Source of the DNA: Streptomyces collinus Tu 365
Lineage (GTDB): Bacteria; Actinomycetota; Actinomycetes; Streptomycetales; Streptomycetaceae
Direction: 5' to 3'
Length of the DNA stretch: 64,000 bases
Assembly: GCF_000444875.1 (NCBI RefSeq)
Contig: NC_021985.1
Span: 5,042,170 to 5,106,169 of the forward strand
The notes below the pieces were generated by a model. The model searched no databases, was not told the origin of the DNA, and worked only from the letters and a program-made list of their open reading frames with translations. The position numbers and the translations under genes are program-made. This document shows, piece after piece, positions 1 to 6,984 of this stretch (position 1 is its first letter; the number at the start of each line of letters is the position of its first letter).

Positions 1-71
1 ACCGGGAGAAACTCGGTGACCCCTTCCACGACGCCGAGGACGACCGCCTGGCCGACGCTGATCACGCTCAT
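1..71 (-). CDS. uppP: Undecaprenyl-diphosphatase UppP/BacA, N-terminal fragment
   Basis: Only the first 23 codons lie in the window; the gene runs leftward off the edge. The reverse strand from the ATG at 71 reads MSVISVGQAVVLGVVEGVTEF, followed by LP. This is the typical start of UppP, a membrane enzyme that dephosphorylates undecaprenyl diphosphate to recycle the peptidoglycan lipid carrier; the family signature EGxTEFLP is visible. Only a weak GGA Shine-Dalgarno precedes it. Most of the protein, including the catalytic loops, is outside the window. Confidence 0.8.
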   Translation of the reverse strand, partial: MSVISVGQAVVLGVVEGVTEFLP

Positions 72-595
72 CTGGATCCGTTTCTGTGGTGGACGCGGGC
101 ACCGGCGACGCGGACGCCGGACGGGCGTGTGGCCGGGCTGCCGGCGGGGGATGGAGGGCGGGGGCGGGGCGTGTGGCCGGAGCCGGGGCAGAGGCACTGC
201 CGGTGGGGCGGGAGTGGTGACCGGGTCAGGGGCGCACCCGGCGCGGGGGGCGGCCCGCCCGGCCGCGCCGGCGGGGCCTGCGGCGCGTCCGGGCGCGGCC
301 GCGCCGGGTGGCGTCGAGGCGGGCGAACAGGTCCTCGTAGGCGTGGGCGACGTGCGCCGGGTCGAACCGGGTGGCGGCGAAGCGGGCGGGCTCGCCCGTA
401 CGGCGGCGGGCGGGTGGACCCCCGCGCCGGTCCCGTGCCGGCCGGGGCGGGCGGACGGTGGCGGGCGTTGCGGGCGACGGGGACAGCCGGCGGGGCGGGG
501 GCAGGGGCACCGCGGGTCCTTTCCGCCCGTGCGCCGTCCGGGCCAGGGGTGTCCTCGGGTACGGGCGCATGACACACTCGGAAGGCAGCAGCTTT
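72..595. other. GC-rich intergenic stretch with a possible glycosyltransferase remnant
   Basis: I see no convincing intact gene in these 520 bases. Open frames exist on both strands but have the Arg/Pro/Gly/Ala composition expected of random high-GC DNA. On the minus strand, about 307-396, one frame reads GEPARFAATRFDPAHVAHAY and then EDLFARLDA, which resembles the extreme C-terminus of a GT4-type glycosyltransferase. No start, ribosome site or upstream domain accompanies it, so it may be a decayed fragment or chance. The uppP promoter should lie at the left end. Confidence 0.4.
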
Positions 596-629
596 TACAC
601 CGCTGTAGAAGTTCTACACGACTGTAGAA
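596..629 (+). promoter_or_regulatory. Overlapping palindromic operators for the BlaI-type regulator
   Basis: Two TACA-N4-TGTA dyads (596-607 and 615-626) overlap a perfect TGTAGAA-g-TTCTACA palindrome (604-618). The right dyad extends to TTCTACA-cgac-TGTAGAA (612-629). TACA/TGTA dyads are the known recognition core of BlaI/MecI repressors, and this array sits immediately upstream of such a gene. Autoregulation of the repressor-peptidase pair is inferred. Confidence 0.75.
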
Positions 630-654
630 GATGCGGGAAGGAACGCCAAACCCC

Positions 655-1032
655 ATGGGCGCGCACACGCAGGGACAGGGCCCCCGGCGGGCCAACGGCG
701 AACGCGAGGCCGAGATTCTCGGGGTGCTCCAGCGGGCCGACGGCGCGCTGACCCCCGGAGAGGTCGCCGAGCGCCTCGGCGGCGAACTCACCTACAGCAG
801 CGTGGTGACGATCCTGACCCGCATGCACACCAAGCAGCTGCTGACCCGCACCCCGCGCGGCCGCGCCTACGCCTACACCCCGGTGACCGACGACCCCGGC
901 TTCGCGGCCCGCCGCATGCGGTCCGTCCTGGAGGAGCGGTCCGACCGGCAGGCCGTCCTGGCCCGCTTCGCCGACGGCCTGTCCGCCGACGACGCGGAGC
1001 TGCTGCGCCAGCTGCTCGGCCCCGACCAGTAG
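655..1032 (+). CDS. BlaI/MecI/CopY-family transcriptional repressor
   Basis: This 125-residue winged-helix repressor has the family core EAEILGVLQRADGALTPGEV, then the recognition helix LTYSSVVTILTRMHTKQLL and a C-terminal dimerisation helix. BlaI-type proteins bind TACA/TGTA dyads as dimers and are inactivated by proteolysis signalled by a membrane metallopeptidase. Such a peptidase gene follows 16 nt downstream, so this is a probable two-gene sensor-repressor operon. I chose the ATG at 655, with GGGAAGGAA upstream; an in-frame ATG at 631 abuts the operators. The target genes are unknown: no beta-lactamase lies nearby. Confidence 0.85.
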   Translation: MGAHTQGQGPRRANGEREAEILGVLQRADGALTPGEVAERLGGELTYSSVVTILTRMHTKQLLTRTPRGRAYAYTPVTDDPGFAARRMRSVLEERSDRQAVLARFADGLSADDAELLRQLLGPDQ

Positions 1033-1048
1033 AAGAAGAGGCCGCCGG

Positions 1049-1987
1049 ATGCGCATAGCCGTCTACCTCCCCCTGCTGCTGTCCCTGATCGCCCCCTTCG
1101 GAGCGCGCCCGCTGGCGGAGCGGTGCGAGCCCCGCCTGGCCACCTGGCTGCTCACCACGTCGGCGCTCGTGCTGGGCACGGCGAGCACCGTCTCCCTGGG
1201 CCTGCTGGCCGTCACCGGACTGATCCGCGTCCCCCTGCTGGCCACTCTCGGCCACTGGTCGGCCCACACCGCGCAACGCTCCGACCCCACCGAACTGTCC
1301 GTCTCGCTGGTCGCCGGACTGCTCCTCGGCGGCGCCGTCCTCATGGCCGCCCGCATGCTCTGGAGGCGTGCCCGGACCCTCGCCGCGGCCGCCGTCGAAG
1401 CGGCCTGCATGCCCGCGGAGGACGGCCTGGTCGTGGTCGAGGACGAGGCCCCCGACGCCTTCGCGCTCCCCGGCCTGCCCGGCCGCGTCGTCGTCTCCAC
1501 CGGCATGCTGCGCACCCTGAACGAGAGCGAGCACGCCATCCTGCTCGCCCATGAACGCGCCCACCTGAAGGCCCATCACTACGCCTTCGTCGCCCTCGCC
1601 CAACTCGGAGCGGCGGCCAACCCGCTGCTGCGCCCGCTGGCCGCCGGGGTCACCTACACCATCGAGCGCTGGGCCGACGAGAACGCCGCCACCGCCACGG
1701 GCGACCGCACCCGCGTGGCCCGCGCCGTCGGCAAGGCCGCCCTCGCCGGCCACCGCGCGCCCGCCCGCACCCGCATGAGCGCGGCCCTGGGCATCCGCGG
1801 CGCCAAGGACGCGCTGGCCGGCGCGGGACCCGTACCCCGCCGCGTCGCCGCCCTCCTCGCACCGCCCCTCGGCCGCCACCCGGTCCTCGCCGCGGCGACC
1901 GCGGCCGTCGTGGGCGCCGCGGCCATGTCCACCGCCGAAGCCGCCCACGACCTCCACGTCCTGCTGATGACCGTCGGCGCGTGGTAG
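1049..1987 (+). CDS. M56-family (BlaR1-like) membrane zinc metallopeptidase
   Basis: This 312-residue protein has hydrophobic segments near residues 5-20, 30-60 and 85-102, then the zinc-protease motif HERAH at 168-172 and a downstream ERWAD segment (206-210) that can supply the third zinc ligand. A final hydrophobic helix lies near the C-terminus. The fold matches actinobacterial M56 peptidases paired with BlaI repressors, which cleave or trigger loss of the repressor. There is no C-terminal penicillin-binding sensor domain as in full BlaR1 (about 600 residues), so the inducing signal is unknown. It is in the same operon as the repressor. Confidence 0.85.
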   Translation: MRIAVYLPLLLSLIAPFGARPLAERCEPRLATWLLTTSALVLGTASTVSLGLLAVTGLIRVPLLATLGHWSAHTAQRSDPTELSVSLVAGLLLGGAVLMAARMLWRRARTLAAAAVEAACMPAEDGLVVVEDEAPDAFALPGLPGRVVVSTGMLRTLNESEHAILLAHERAHLKAHHYAFVALAQLGAAANPLLRPLAAGVTYTIERWADENAATATGDRTRVARAVGKAALAGHRAPARTRMSAALGIRGAKDALAGAGPVPRRVAALLAPPLGRHPVLAAATAAVVGAAAMSTAEAAHDLHVLLMTVGAW

Positions 1988-2082
1988 CCGGACGGCGCGC
2001 GGCAGCCGGACGGGCGGCCCGCCACGGCGGAACACCGCCCGGCGGCACCGCCGTCCGGGACGGCGGCGGGCACACTGGCGGC

Positions 2083-2295
2083 ATGTCCTCCCGCCGCAGA
2101 ACCTGTCCCGTGTGCCGCCGCGAGATCGCCGTCGTGGCCGGGCGCTTCGCACGTCACGACCCGCCCGGAGCACGGGAGAACGGGGAACTCCTCTCCTGCT
2201 CCGGGTCACGGACACAGGCTCAGCTCGGAGCGGCCCAGCCGACGTTGGACGGGTACGCCGTGCCGGACTTCCCCGGGCAGCTGCCGCTCTTCTGA
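2083..2295 (+). CDS. Small cysteine-containing protein (putative zinc ribbon-like)
   Basis: This 70-residue protein begins MSSRRRTCPVCRREIAVVAG and contains CPVC near the N-terminus plus a later SCSG. CPxC knuckles commonly bind zinc, but a second CxxC is absent, so metal binding is uncertain. A CACACT hexamer at 2071-2076 sits 6 nt before the ATG, which would fit a leaderless or very short-leader transcript. I do not recognise a specific function; the style is that of small conserved Streptomyces proteins. Confidence 0.65.
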   Translation: MSSRRRTCPVCRREIAVVAGRFARHDPPGARENGELLSCSGSRTQAQLGAAQPTLDGYAVPDFPGQLPLF

Positions 2296-2320
2296 CGGAT
2301 GAACGGCCGGCGGTGCCGCC

Positions 2321-2977
2321 TCAGTTCCCGGCGACCGACTTCACCGCGACCGACACCGGCGTCGACCCGGCGATCAGCTCCAGCGTCAGACCGGCCGTCG
2401 CCGAGGTGTCCACCAACTCCGCCAGTACGGCCGCCACGTCGTCCCGGGGGACCGGACCGCGCCCGGTGCGGGCCTCCAGCCGGACCAGCCCGGTGCCCGC
2501 GTCGTTCGTCAGCGCACCCGGGCGCAGGATCGTCCAGTCCAGCGCGTCCTGGCGGGCGACGTACGCGTCGGCCTCGCCCTTGGCGCGCAGATACACGTCG
2601 AACACCTCGTCGCCCTCGTGCGCGGGGTCCGCGCCCATCGCGGAGACGACCACGAAACGGCGCACGCGCGCGCGGACCGCCGCGTCCGCGAACAGCACGG
2701 CCGCGCCCCTGTCCACCGTGTCCTTGCGGGCGGTGCCGCTGCCCGGGCCCGCACCCGCGGCGAAGACCGCCGCGTCCGCGCCCTGCAGATGCGCCGCCAC
2801 CTCCTCCACCGAGGCGGACTCCAGGTCCAGCAGGACCGGTTCGGCACCGGCCCGCCGCAGATCGTCACCCTGCTCCGCCTTGCGGATGATCCCCGCCACC
2901 TCGTCCCCGCGCGCGGAGAGCAGCTGCTCGAGCCGCAGCGCGATCTGACCATGACCCCCAGCGATGACTGTGCGCAT
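2321..2977 (-). CDS. NAD(P)-binding oxidoreductase, atypical SDR/NmrA-like
   Basis: This 218-residue protein starts MRTVIAGGHGQIALRLEQLL, a GxxGxxA-type Rossmann nucleotide-binding loop, and continues with LLDLES (end of beta-2), a DAAVFAAGAG loop and a RFVVVSAMGAD strand. The YLRAKGEAD segment offers the YxxxK pair. This is the layout of atypical short-chain dehydrogenase/NAD(P)H-binding proteins used as reductases or redox sensors. The substrate cannot be deduced. The start at 2977 was chosen because the Rossmann motif begins directly there. Confidence 0.8.
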   Translation of the reverse strand: MRTVIAGGHGQIALRLEQLLSARGDEVAGIIRKAEQGDDLRRAGAEPVLLDLESASVEEVAAHLQGADAAVFAAGAGPGSGTARKDTVDRGAAVLFADAAVRARVRRFVVVSAMGADPAHEGDEVFDVYLRAKGEADAYVARQDALDWTILRPGALTNDAGTGLVRLEARTGRGPVPRDDVAAVLAELVDTSATAGLTLELIAGSTPVSVAVKSVAGN

Positions 2978-3104
2978 GAGACCGACCGTACGCCCCGGGA
3001 GGCGCACGTGCCGCACGGGCCGACACGGGGCGGGCGCCGGGTTCCGGCGCCCGCGAGCGGAGCTGACGCCAAGCCGGCACGGGGGCGCCTCTGCCCACGG
3101 CCCC

Positions 3105-4370
3105 TCAGGACAGCTCCTTCCGCCCCTGCCGGGGCAGCCCCGGTTCCGCCGCCGAGGCCGAGCTGCAGTACTCGCGGACCGCACTCGTGCGGGCCACCAC
3201 GCGGCCGCGGTGGACCACCAGCCGGCTGTAGGCGAGGGACAGGGCGCCGGACAGGCCGTCGCCGCGGACGGCCAGCAGCTCGGCGGGGAAACCCGCCTCC
3301 ACCCGGACCTCGCGCAGACCCAGGACCGCGCGTGCCGAGCCGCTCACCGCCTCGTAGGCGTCCTCCGGGCGCAGGCCGTGGGCGGAGGCGAGGAGGAACG
3401 CGGCCTCCAGCGGGTCGCCGCGGCCGACCGGGTTCGACACGTCCCGCAGGGCGCCGCTGCCCGCCGCCACCCGCACCCCGGCCGCGCGCAGCAGCCGTAC
3501 CGGAGCCGCGCCCCGCCGCTCCGCGCCGCCGCACCCGCCCTGCGGCAGGCACACCACCGCGACCCCGGCCGCCGCGAGCTGGTCGGCCAGCCGGGCGGCG
3601 ACCTCGGCCGGCAGGCGCGACAGGCCGGCGCACGGGCCGAGGGTCACGCCGGGGCGCAGGCCGCCCGCCATGGCCGCGAGCCGGGACAGCCGGGCCGGAT
3701 CGGCGGCGTCCGTGTGCAGGTCCACCGGGCAGCCGTGCTCCGAGGCCACCTCCAGCACGGCCTCCGTGTAGCCCGTGGGGTCCGGGTCGAGGTCGGGGGA
3801 GCCGCCCACCACGGAGGCGCCCATCTTCACCGCGTCCCGGAGCATCGCGAGCCCGTCGGCCCCGGCCACCCCGGTCAGCAGGCGCGGCATCGCCACCGTG
3901 GTCAGTTCCGCGAGGCCCCGCAGCGAGCGCCGCGCCTGGAGGACGGCGCCGAGCGCGCCCAGCCCCTGGACGTCGCCCACGCGCACGTGCGCGCGCAGCG
4001 CCGTCGCCCCGTGGCCGAGCTGGAGCAGCGCGGCCTCCGTGGCCCGGCGCTGGACGTCCTCCGGGGTGTACGAGGCCGGCCCCGGGCGCTCGGCGGACAG
4101 CGCGGTGTCGCTGTGGGCGTGCGGTTCGGCCGGGGCCGGCAGCAGGAGGTAGCCGTCGAGGTCCACCCGGGCCACGCCCCTGCGGCCCGGGCCCGGGGTC
4201 AGGCTGCCGGCGGTGCCGACCGCCTCGATGCGCCCGCCGCCCAGCCGTACGTCCACGGTCCTGCCGTCGGTGAGCCGCGCCCCGCACAGCAGCAGGGCGG
4301 CCGGGTCGGGCTGTCCGGAGGAACCGGACGGGTTCGACGACGAGGGCGGCTGCGGCTGGCTGTCGGGCAT
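3105..4370 (-). CDS. Amidohydrolase-superfamily protein, probably catalytically degenerate
   Basis: This 421-residue protein resembles cytosine deaminase/amidohydrolases. There is an N-terminal beta-sandwich strand, the metal-binding HAH pair at residues 84 and 86, and a VDLHTDAADP segment in the position of CodA's HCDEIDD. Several catalytic positions look replaced. The SHTTAM motif is GPCAGL here, and the GHDD loop near the C-terminus is GSGALRD, removing a histidine and the metal/catalytic aspartate. The start at 4370 has a GGAG ribosome site 5 nt upstream; the N-terminal 20 residues are Ser/Pro/Gln-rich. Enzymatic function is therefore doubtful, though the fold assignment is good. Confidence 0.75.
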   Translation of the reverse strand: MPDSQPQPPSSSNPSGSSGQPDPAALLLCGARLTDGRTVDVRLGGGRIEAVGTAGSLTPGPGRRGVARVDLDGYLLLPAPAEPHAHSDTALSAERPGPASYTPEDVQRRATEAALLQLGHGATALRAHVRVGDVQGLGALGAVLQARRSLRGLAELTTVAMPRLLTGVAGADGLAMLRDAVKMGASVVGGSPDLDPDPTGYTEAVLEVASEHGCPVDLHTDAADPARLSRLAAMAGGLRPGVTLGPCAGLSRLPAEVAARLADQLAAAGVAVVCLPQGGCGGAERRGAAPVRLLRAAGVRVAAGSGALRDVSNPVGRGDPLEAAFLLASAHGLRPEDAYEAVSGSARAVLGLREVRVEAGFPAELLAVRGDGLSGALSLAYSRLVVHRGRVVARTSAVREYCSSASAAEPGLPRQGRKELS

Positions 4371-4630
4371 CGGACTCCAGGGTTCGGGAGCGGGGGTTCG
4401 GGCCGGGGACTCGGACTGGGCCGCGTCAGGAGCACGGGGCCCCGGCGGACCCAAGATCACGCAGAGTGAGTCGAGCCTAGGGTGGGGAACCGGGCAGGGC
4501 GCGGAGGAGCGCAATAGTCGTACCGGCGTGGCCGACCCCGTCGGCACGCGCGCGCGGGGGCGCCGTACGTGCTGCTCGGGGCCCACGGGAGGCCCGTGAC
4601 GAGGGGAGCGAGGGGCGGCCGGATATGGAT

Positions 4631-4660
4631 TTGGGCGAACGGCGGCGGACCGTGTAATGT
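4631..4660 (+). promoter_or_regulatory. Candidate promoter for the tRNA-Thr/tRNA-Met unit
   Basis: TTGGGC (4631-4636) and TAATGT (4655-4660) are separated by 18 bp and end 11 nt before the tRNA-Thr. This matches a vegetative sigma-factor (HrdB-type) promoter. It also separates the unit from the oppositely transcribed amidohydrolase. Confidence 0.5.
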
Positions 4661-4671
4661 CTTCATCGCTC

Positions 4672-4744
4672 GCCCCAATAGCTCAGTCGGCAGAGCGTCT
4701 CCATGGTAAGGAGAAGGTCAACGGTTCGATTCCGTTTTGGGGCT
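4672..4744 (+). tRNA. tRNA-Thr (anticodon GGT)
   Basis: The 73-nt cloverleaf has acceptor GCCCCAA/TTGGGGC, anticodon stem TCTCC/GGAGA with loop ATGGTAA (anticodon GGT), and T-arm AACGG-TTCGATT-CCGTT. CCA is not encoded. It reads ACC/ACU threonine codons. Confidence 0.96.
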
Positions 4745-4790
4745 CTGGTGTGAGAGGTTCCCGTCGCAAGGCGGGTTCCGATCTCATCAA

Positions 4791-4863
4791 AGCGGTGTAG
4801 CTCAGTCGGTAGAGCAAGCGGCTCATAATCGCTGTGTCACCGGTTCAAGTCCGGTCACCGCTA
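4791..4863 (+). tRNA. tRNA-Met (anticodon CAT, elongator type)
   Basis: The 73-nt cloverleaf has acceptor AGCGGTG/CACCGCT, loop CTCATAA with anticodon CAT, and T-arm ACCGG-TTCAAGT-CCGGT. The paired first acceptor base argues for elongator rather than initiator tRNA. It lies 46 nt after tRNA-Thr and upstream of rpmG. Confidence 0.95.
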
Positions 4864-4949
4864 CTGACGGTAGCCGATTGCGGGGTCGGTCCTTCGATCG
4901 GCTACTCTTTCTTGCGTTAAACCCATCCGTTCGTCCTAGGAGCACTCAC

Positions 4950-5114
4950 GTGGCTGCCACCGACGTCCGCCCGAAGATCACGCTGGCCTGCGTGGAGTGC
5001 AAGGAGCGGAACTACATCACCAAGAAGAACCGGCGTAACAACCCGGACCGTCTTGAGATGAAGAAGCACTGCCCGCGTTGCAACGCGCACACCGCGCACC
5101 GCGAAACGCGATAA
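4950..5114 (+). CDS. rpmG: 50S ribosomal protein L33, zinc-binding (C+) form
   Basis: This is a 54-residue L33 with CVEC and CPRC knuckles that together bind zinc (the C+ form, used when zinc is plentiful). It begins at the GTG at 4950 with TAGGAG upstream. A TACTCT -10-like hexamer at 4903-4908 suggests its own promoter downstream of tRNA-Met. A perfect 16-bp hairpin follows the stop. Confidence 0.96.
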   Translation: MAATDVRPKITLACVECKERNYITKKNRRNNPDRLEMKKHCPRCNAHTAHRETR

Positions 5115-5125
5115 TTCAGGCTCGT

Positions 5126-5165
5126 ACGTGAGGCCGCCCCCGCAGTTCGGGGGGCGGCCTCACGT
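5126..5165 (+). terminator. Terminator after rpmG
   Basis: Arms 5126-5141 and 5150-5165 form a perfect 16-bp stem with an 8-nt loop, followed by CGTTT. It separates rpmG from the dehydratase pair. Confidence 0.8.
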
Positions 5166-5220
5166 CGTTTCACACGCTGTCCGAAGCAGACACGCCGCCG
5201 AGACCAGGAGGTGCCGGGCC

Positions 5221-5673
5221 ATGGCGCTCGACCAATCCTTCGTGGGACGGACCTATCCGCCCACCGAGCCCTACGAGGTGGGCCGGGAGAAGATCCGCGA
5301 GTTCGCCGAGGCGGTCGGGGAGAGCAACCCCGCGTACACGGACCCGGACGCCGCCAAGGCGTTCGGTCACTCCGACGTGATCGCCCCGCCCACCTTCGTG
5401 TTCTCCATCACCTTCCGGGCCGCCGGACAGGTCATCGAGGACCCGCAGCTCGGTCTCGACTACAGCCGCGTGGTGCACGGCGACCAGAAGTTCGCGTACG
5501 TCCGCCCGGTGCGCGCCGGTGACCGGCTCTCGGTCACCTCCACCATCGAGGGGATCAAGTCGCTCGCGGGCAACGACGTGCTGGACATCCGCGGCGAGGT
5601 GCACGACGAGGCGGGCGAGCTCGTGGTGACCGCCTGGACCAAGCTCGTGGCCCGCGCGGCCGAGGAGGCGTGA
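5221..5673 (+). CDS. MaoC-like dehydratase, HadA-type subunit (FAS1-type N-terminal half)
   Basis: This 150-residue hot-dog protein contains the YTDPDAAKAFGHSDVIAPPT region typical of the non-catalytic HadA/HadC-type partner, and a YSRVVHGDQKFAYVRPVRAGD strand pair. In mycobacteria HadA pairs with HadB as a (3R)-hydroxyacyl-ACP dehydratase. The next gene, 7 nt downstream, encodes the HadB-type partner. AGGAGG at 5206-5211 fixes the ATG at 5221. Streptomyces make no mycolic acids, so the acyl substrate is open. Confidence 0.85.
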   Translation: MALDQSFVGRTYPPTEPYEVGREKIREFAEAVGESNPAYTDPDAAKAFGHSDVIAPPTFVFSITFRAAGQVIEDPQLGLDYSRVVHGDQKFAYVRPVRAGDRLSVTSTIEGIKSLAGNDVLDIRGEVHDEAGELVVTAWTKLVARAAEEA

Positions 5674-5680
5674 GGTACCG

Positions 5681-6109
5681 ATGACGGCGAAGATCGCTTA
5701 CGACGACGTCGAGGTCGGCACCGAACTGCCGGCCCAGAGCTTCCCCGTGACCCGCGCCACGCTGGTGCGGTACGCGGGTGCCTCCGGCGACTTCAACCCG
5801 ATCCACTGGAACGAGAAGTTCGCCAAGGAGGTGGGCCTGCCGGACGTCATCGCGCACGGCATGTTCACCATGGCCGAGGCGATCCGCGTGGTCACCGACT
5901 GGACCGGCGACCCGGGCGCGGTCGTGGACTACGGCGTCCGCTTCACCAAGCCCGTCGTGGTGCCCAACGACGACGAGGGCGCGGTGATCGAGGTCAGCGC
6001 CAAGGTCGCGGCCAAGCTCGACGACAGCACCGTGCGGGTGGACCTGACCGCGACCAGCGGCGGCCAGAAGGTCCTGGGCATGTCCCGGGCGGTCGTCCGC
6101 CTGGCCTGA
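5681..6109 (+). CDS. MaoC-like dehydratase, HadB-type catalytic subunit
   Basis: This 142-residue single hot-dog protein carries the hydratase-2 motif GDFNPIHWNEKFAKEVGLPD, followed by VIAHGMFTMA. The Asp and His of the motif form the catalytic dyad for (R)-3-hydroxyacyl thioester dehydration. It is translationally close to the HadA-type gene, indicating a heterodimer. The placement after rpmG and upstream of secE-nusG mirrors the mycobacterial hadAB locus. Confidence 0.87.
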   Translation: MTAKIAYDDVEVGTELPAQSFPVTRATLVRYAGASGDFNPIHWNEKFAKEVGLPDVIAHGMFTMAEAIRVVTDWTGDPGAVVDYGVRFTKPVVVPNDDEGAVIEVSAKVAAKLDDSTVRVDLTATSGGQKVLGMSRAVVRLA

Positions 6110-6150
6110 CGGCACCCGGCACCACGACCAGCCGCACACCCGTTCGTCGA

Positions 6151-6185
6151 GTGAGGGGCGTCCGCCACCAGCGGACGCCCCTCAC
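6151..6185 (+). terminator. Terminator after the dehydratase pair
   Basis: There is a perfect 15-bp stem (6151-6165 with 6171-6185) and a 5-nt loop CACCA. No T-tract follows, which is common for Streptomyces terminators. Confidence 0.75.
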
Positions 6186-6246
6186 CCATGTGCGCCCCTT
6201 GTTCACGTGCTTGACGTCCATGTGCCCGACGGGACTGGTTGACGCG

Positions 6247-6266
6247 GTTAGTGATTGAGTACTAAC
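6247..6266 (+). promoter_or_regulatory. TetR operator copy 1 (upstream of the regulator)
   Basis: The sequence GTTAGTgattgagtACTAAC is a 6-8-6 inverted repeat overlapping a TACTAA -10-like hexamer, 8 nt before the TetR start. A matching site precedes the MFS gene, so autoregulation is inferred. Confidence 0.75.
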
Positions 6267-6274
6267 TTGCGGAC

Positions 6275-6844
6275 ATGGTCAGGATGAGTGCGGAGGAGCG
6301 GCGCGAGAGCGTCATCCGCGCGGCGGTCACGGAGTTCGCCCGCACGGGTTACTACGGCACCTCCACGGAGGCGATCGCCCGGCGGGTGGGTGTCTCGCAG
6401 CCCTACCTCTTCCGCCTCTTCCCGGGCAAGAAGGCGATCTTCGCCGCCGCCTCGCTGCGGTGCGTGGAGGACGTCCGCCGGGTCTTCGCGGACGCGTCCG
6501 AGGGGCTGGAGGGCGAGGAGGCCCTGCATGCCATGGCCAACGCCTATGTGCACCTGATCACGGAGCGCCCCGAGACGCTCCAGATGCAGATGCAGACGTA
6601 CCTCACGGTCTCGGCCGCCGAGGCGGAGGGCGACCACGAGTTCGGCGAGGTCGTGCGGGCCGGCTGGATGGAGCTCTGGGACACCGTGCACCTTCCGCTG
6701 GGCGCCGACGACGGCGAGACCACGACCTTCCTGGCCTACGGGATGCTCGTCAACACCCTCGCGGCCATGGGGTTCCCCCCCGAGCACCGGGTCTGGCAGG
6801 GGATGTACCCCTCCGCCCGGCTCACCGGGCGACTGGAGAAGTAG
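6275..6844 (+). CDS. TetR-family transcriptional repressor of the adjacent exporter
   Basis: This 189-residue protein has an N-terminal TetR helix-turn-helix (about residues 27-50: STEAIARRVGVSQPYLFRLF, then PGKK) and a helical ligand-binding domain. It precedes a drug-exporter gene by 140 nt in the same direction. Both genes have the same GTTAGT-N8-ACTAAY inverted repeat upstream, so it very probably represses itself and the pump until a ligand binds. The ATG at 6275 lies just after the operator, so the leader is minimal. Confidence 0.9.
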   Translation: MVRMSAEERRESVIRAAVTEFARTGYYGTSTEAIARRVGVSQPYLFRLFPGKKAIFAAASLRCVEDVRRVFADASEGLEGEEALHAMANAYVHLITERPETLQMQMQTYLTVSAAEAEGDHEFGEVVRAGWMELWDTVHLPLGADDGETTTFLAYGMLVNTLAAMGFPPEHRVWQGMYPSARLTGRLEK

Positions 6845-6925
6845 CACCGAGCACCGAGCAGGTCCGAACGGCACCGGGAGCGGCGCCCGGAGGGCGGGAA
6901 CCTCCGCCGCTTCATGGGCGCAGAA

Positions 6926-6945
6926 GTTAGTCAGTAATAACTAAT
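6926..6945 (+). promoter_or_regulatory. TetR operator copy 2 (upstream of the MFS exporter)
   Basis: GTTAGTcagtaataACTAAT has the same half-sites and 8-bp spacer as the site at 6247-6266, with one half-site mismatch. It lies 39 nt before the exporter start. Confidence 0.75.
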
Positions 6946-6984
6946 CAACTGCGGTGGTCACCACCGATCACCTCTGGGGGAGCG

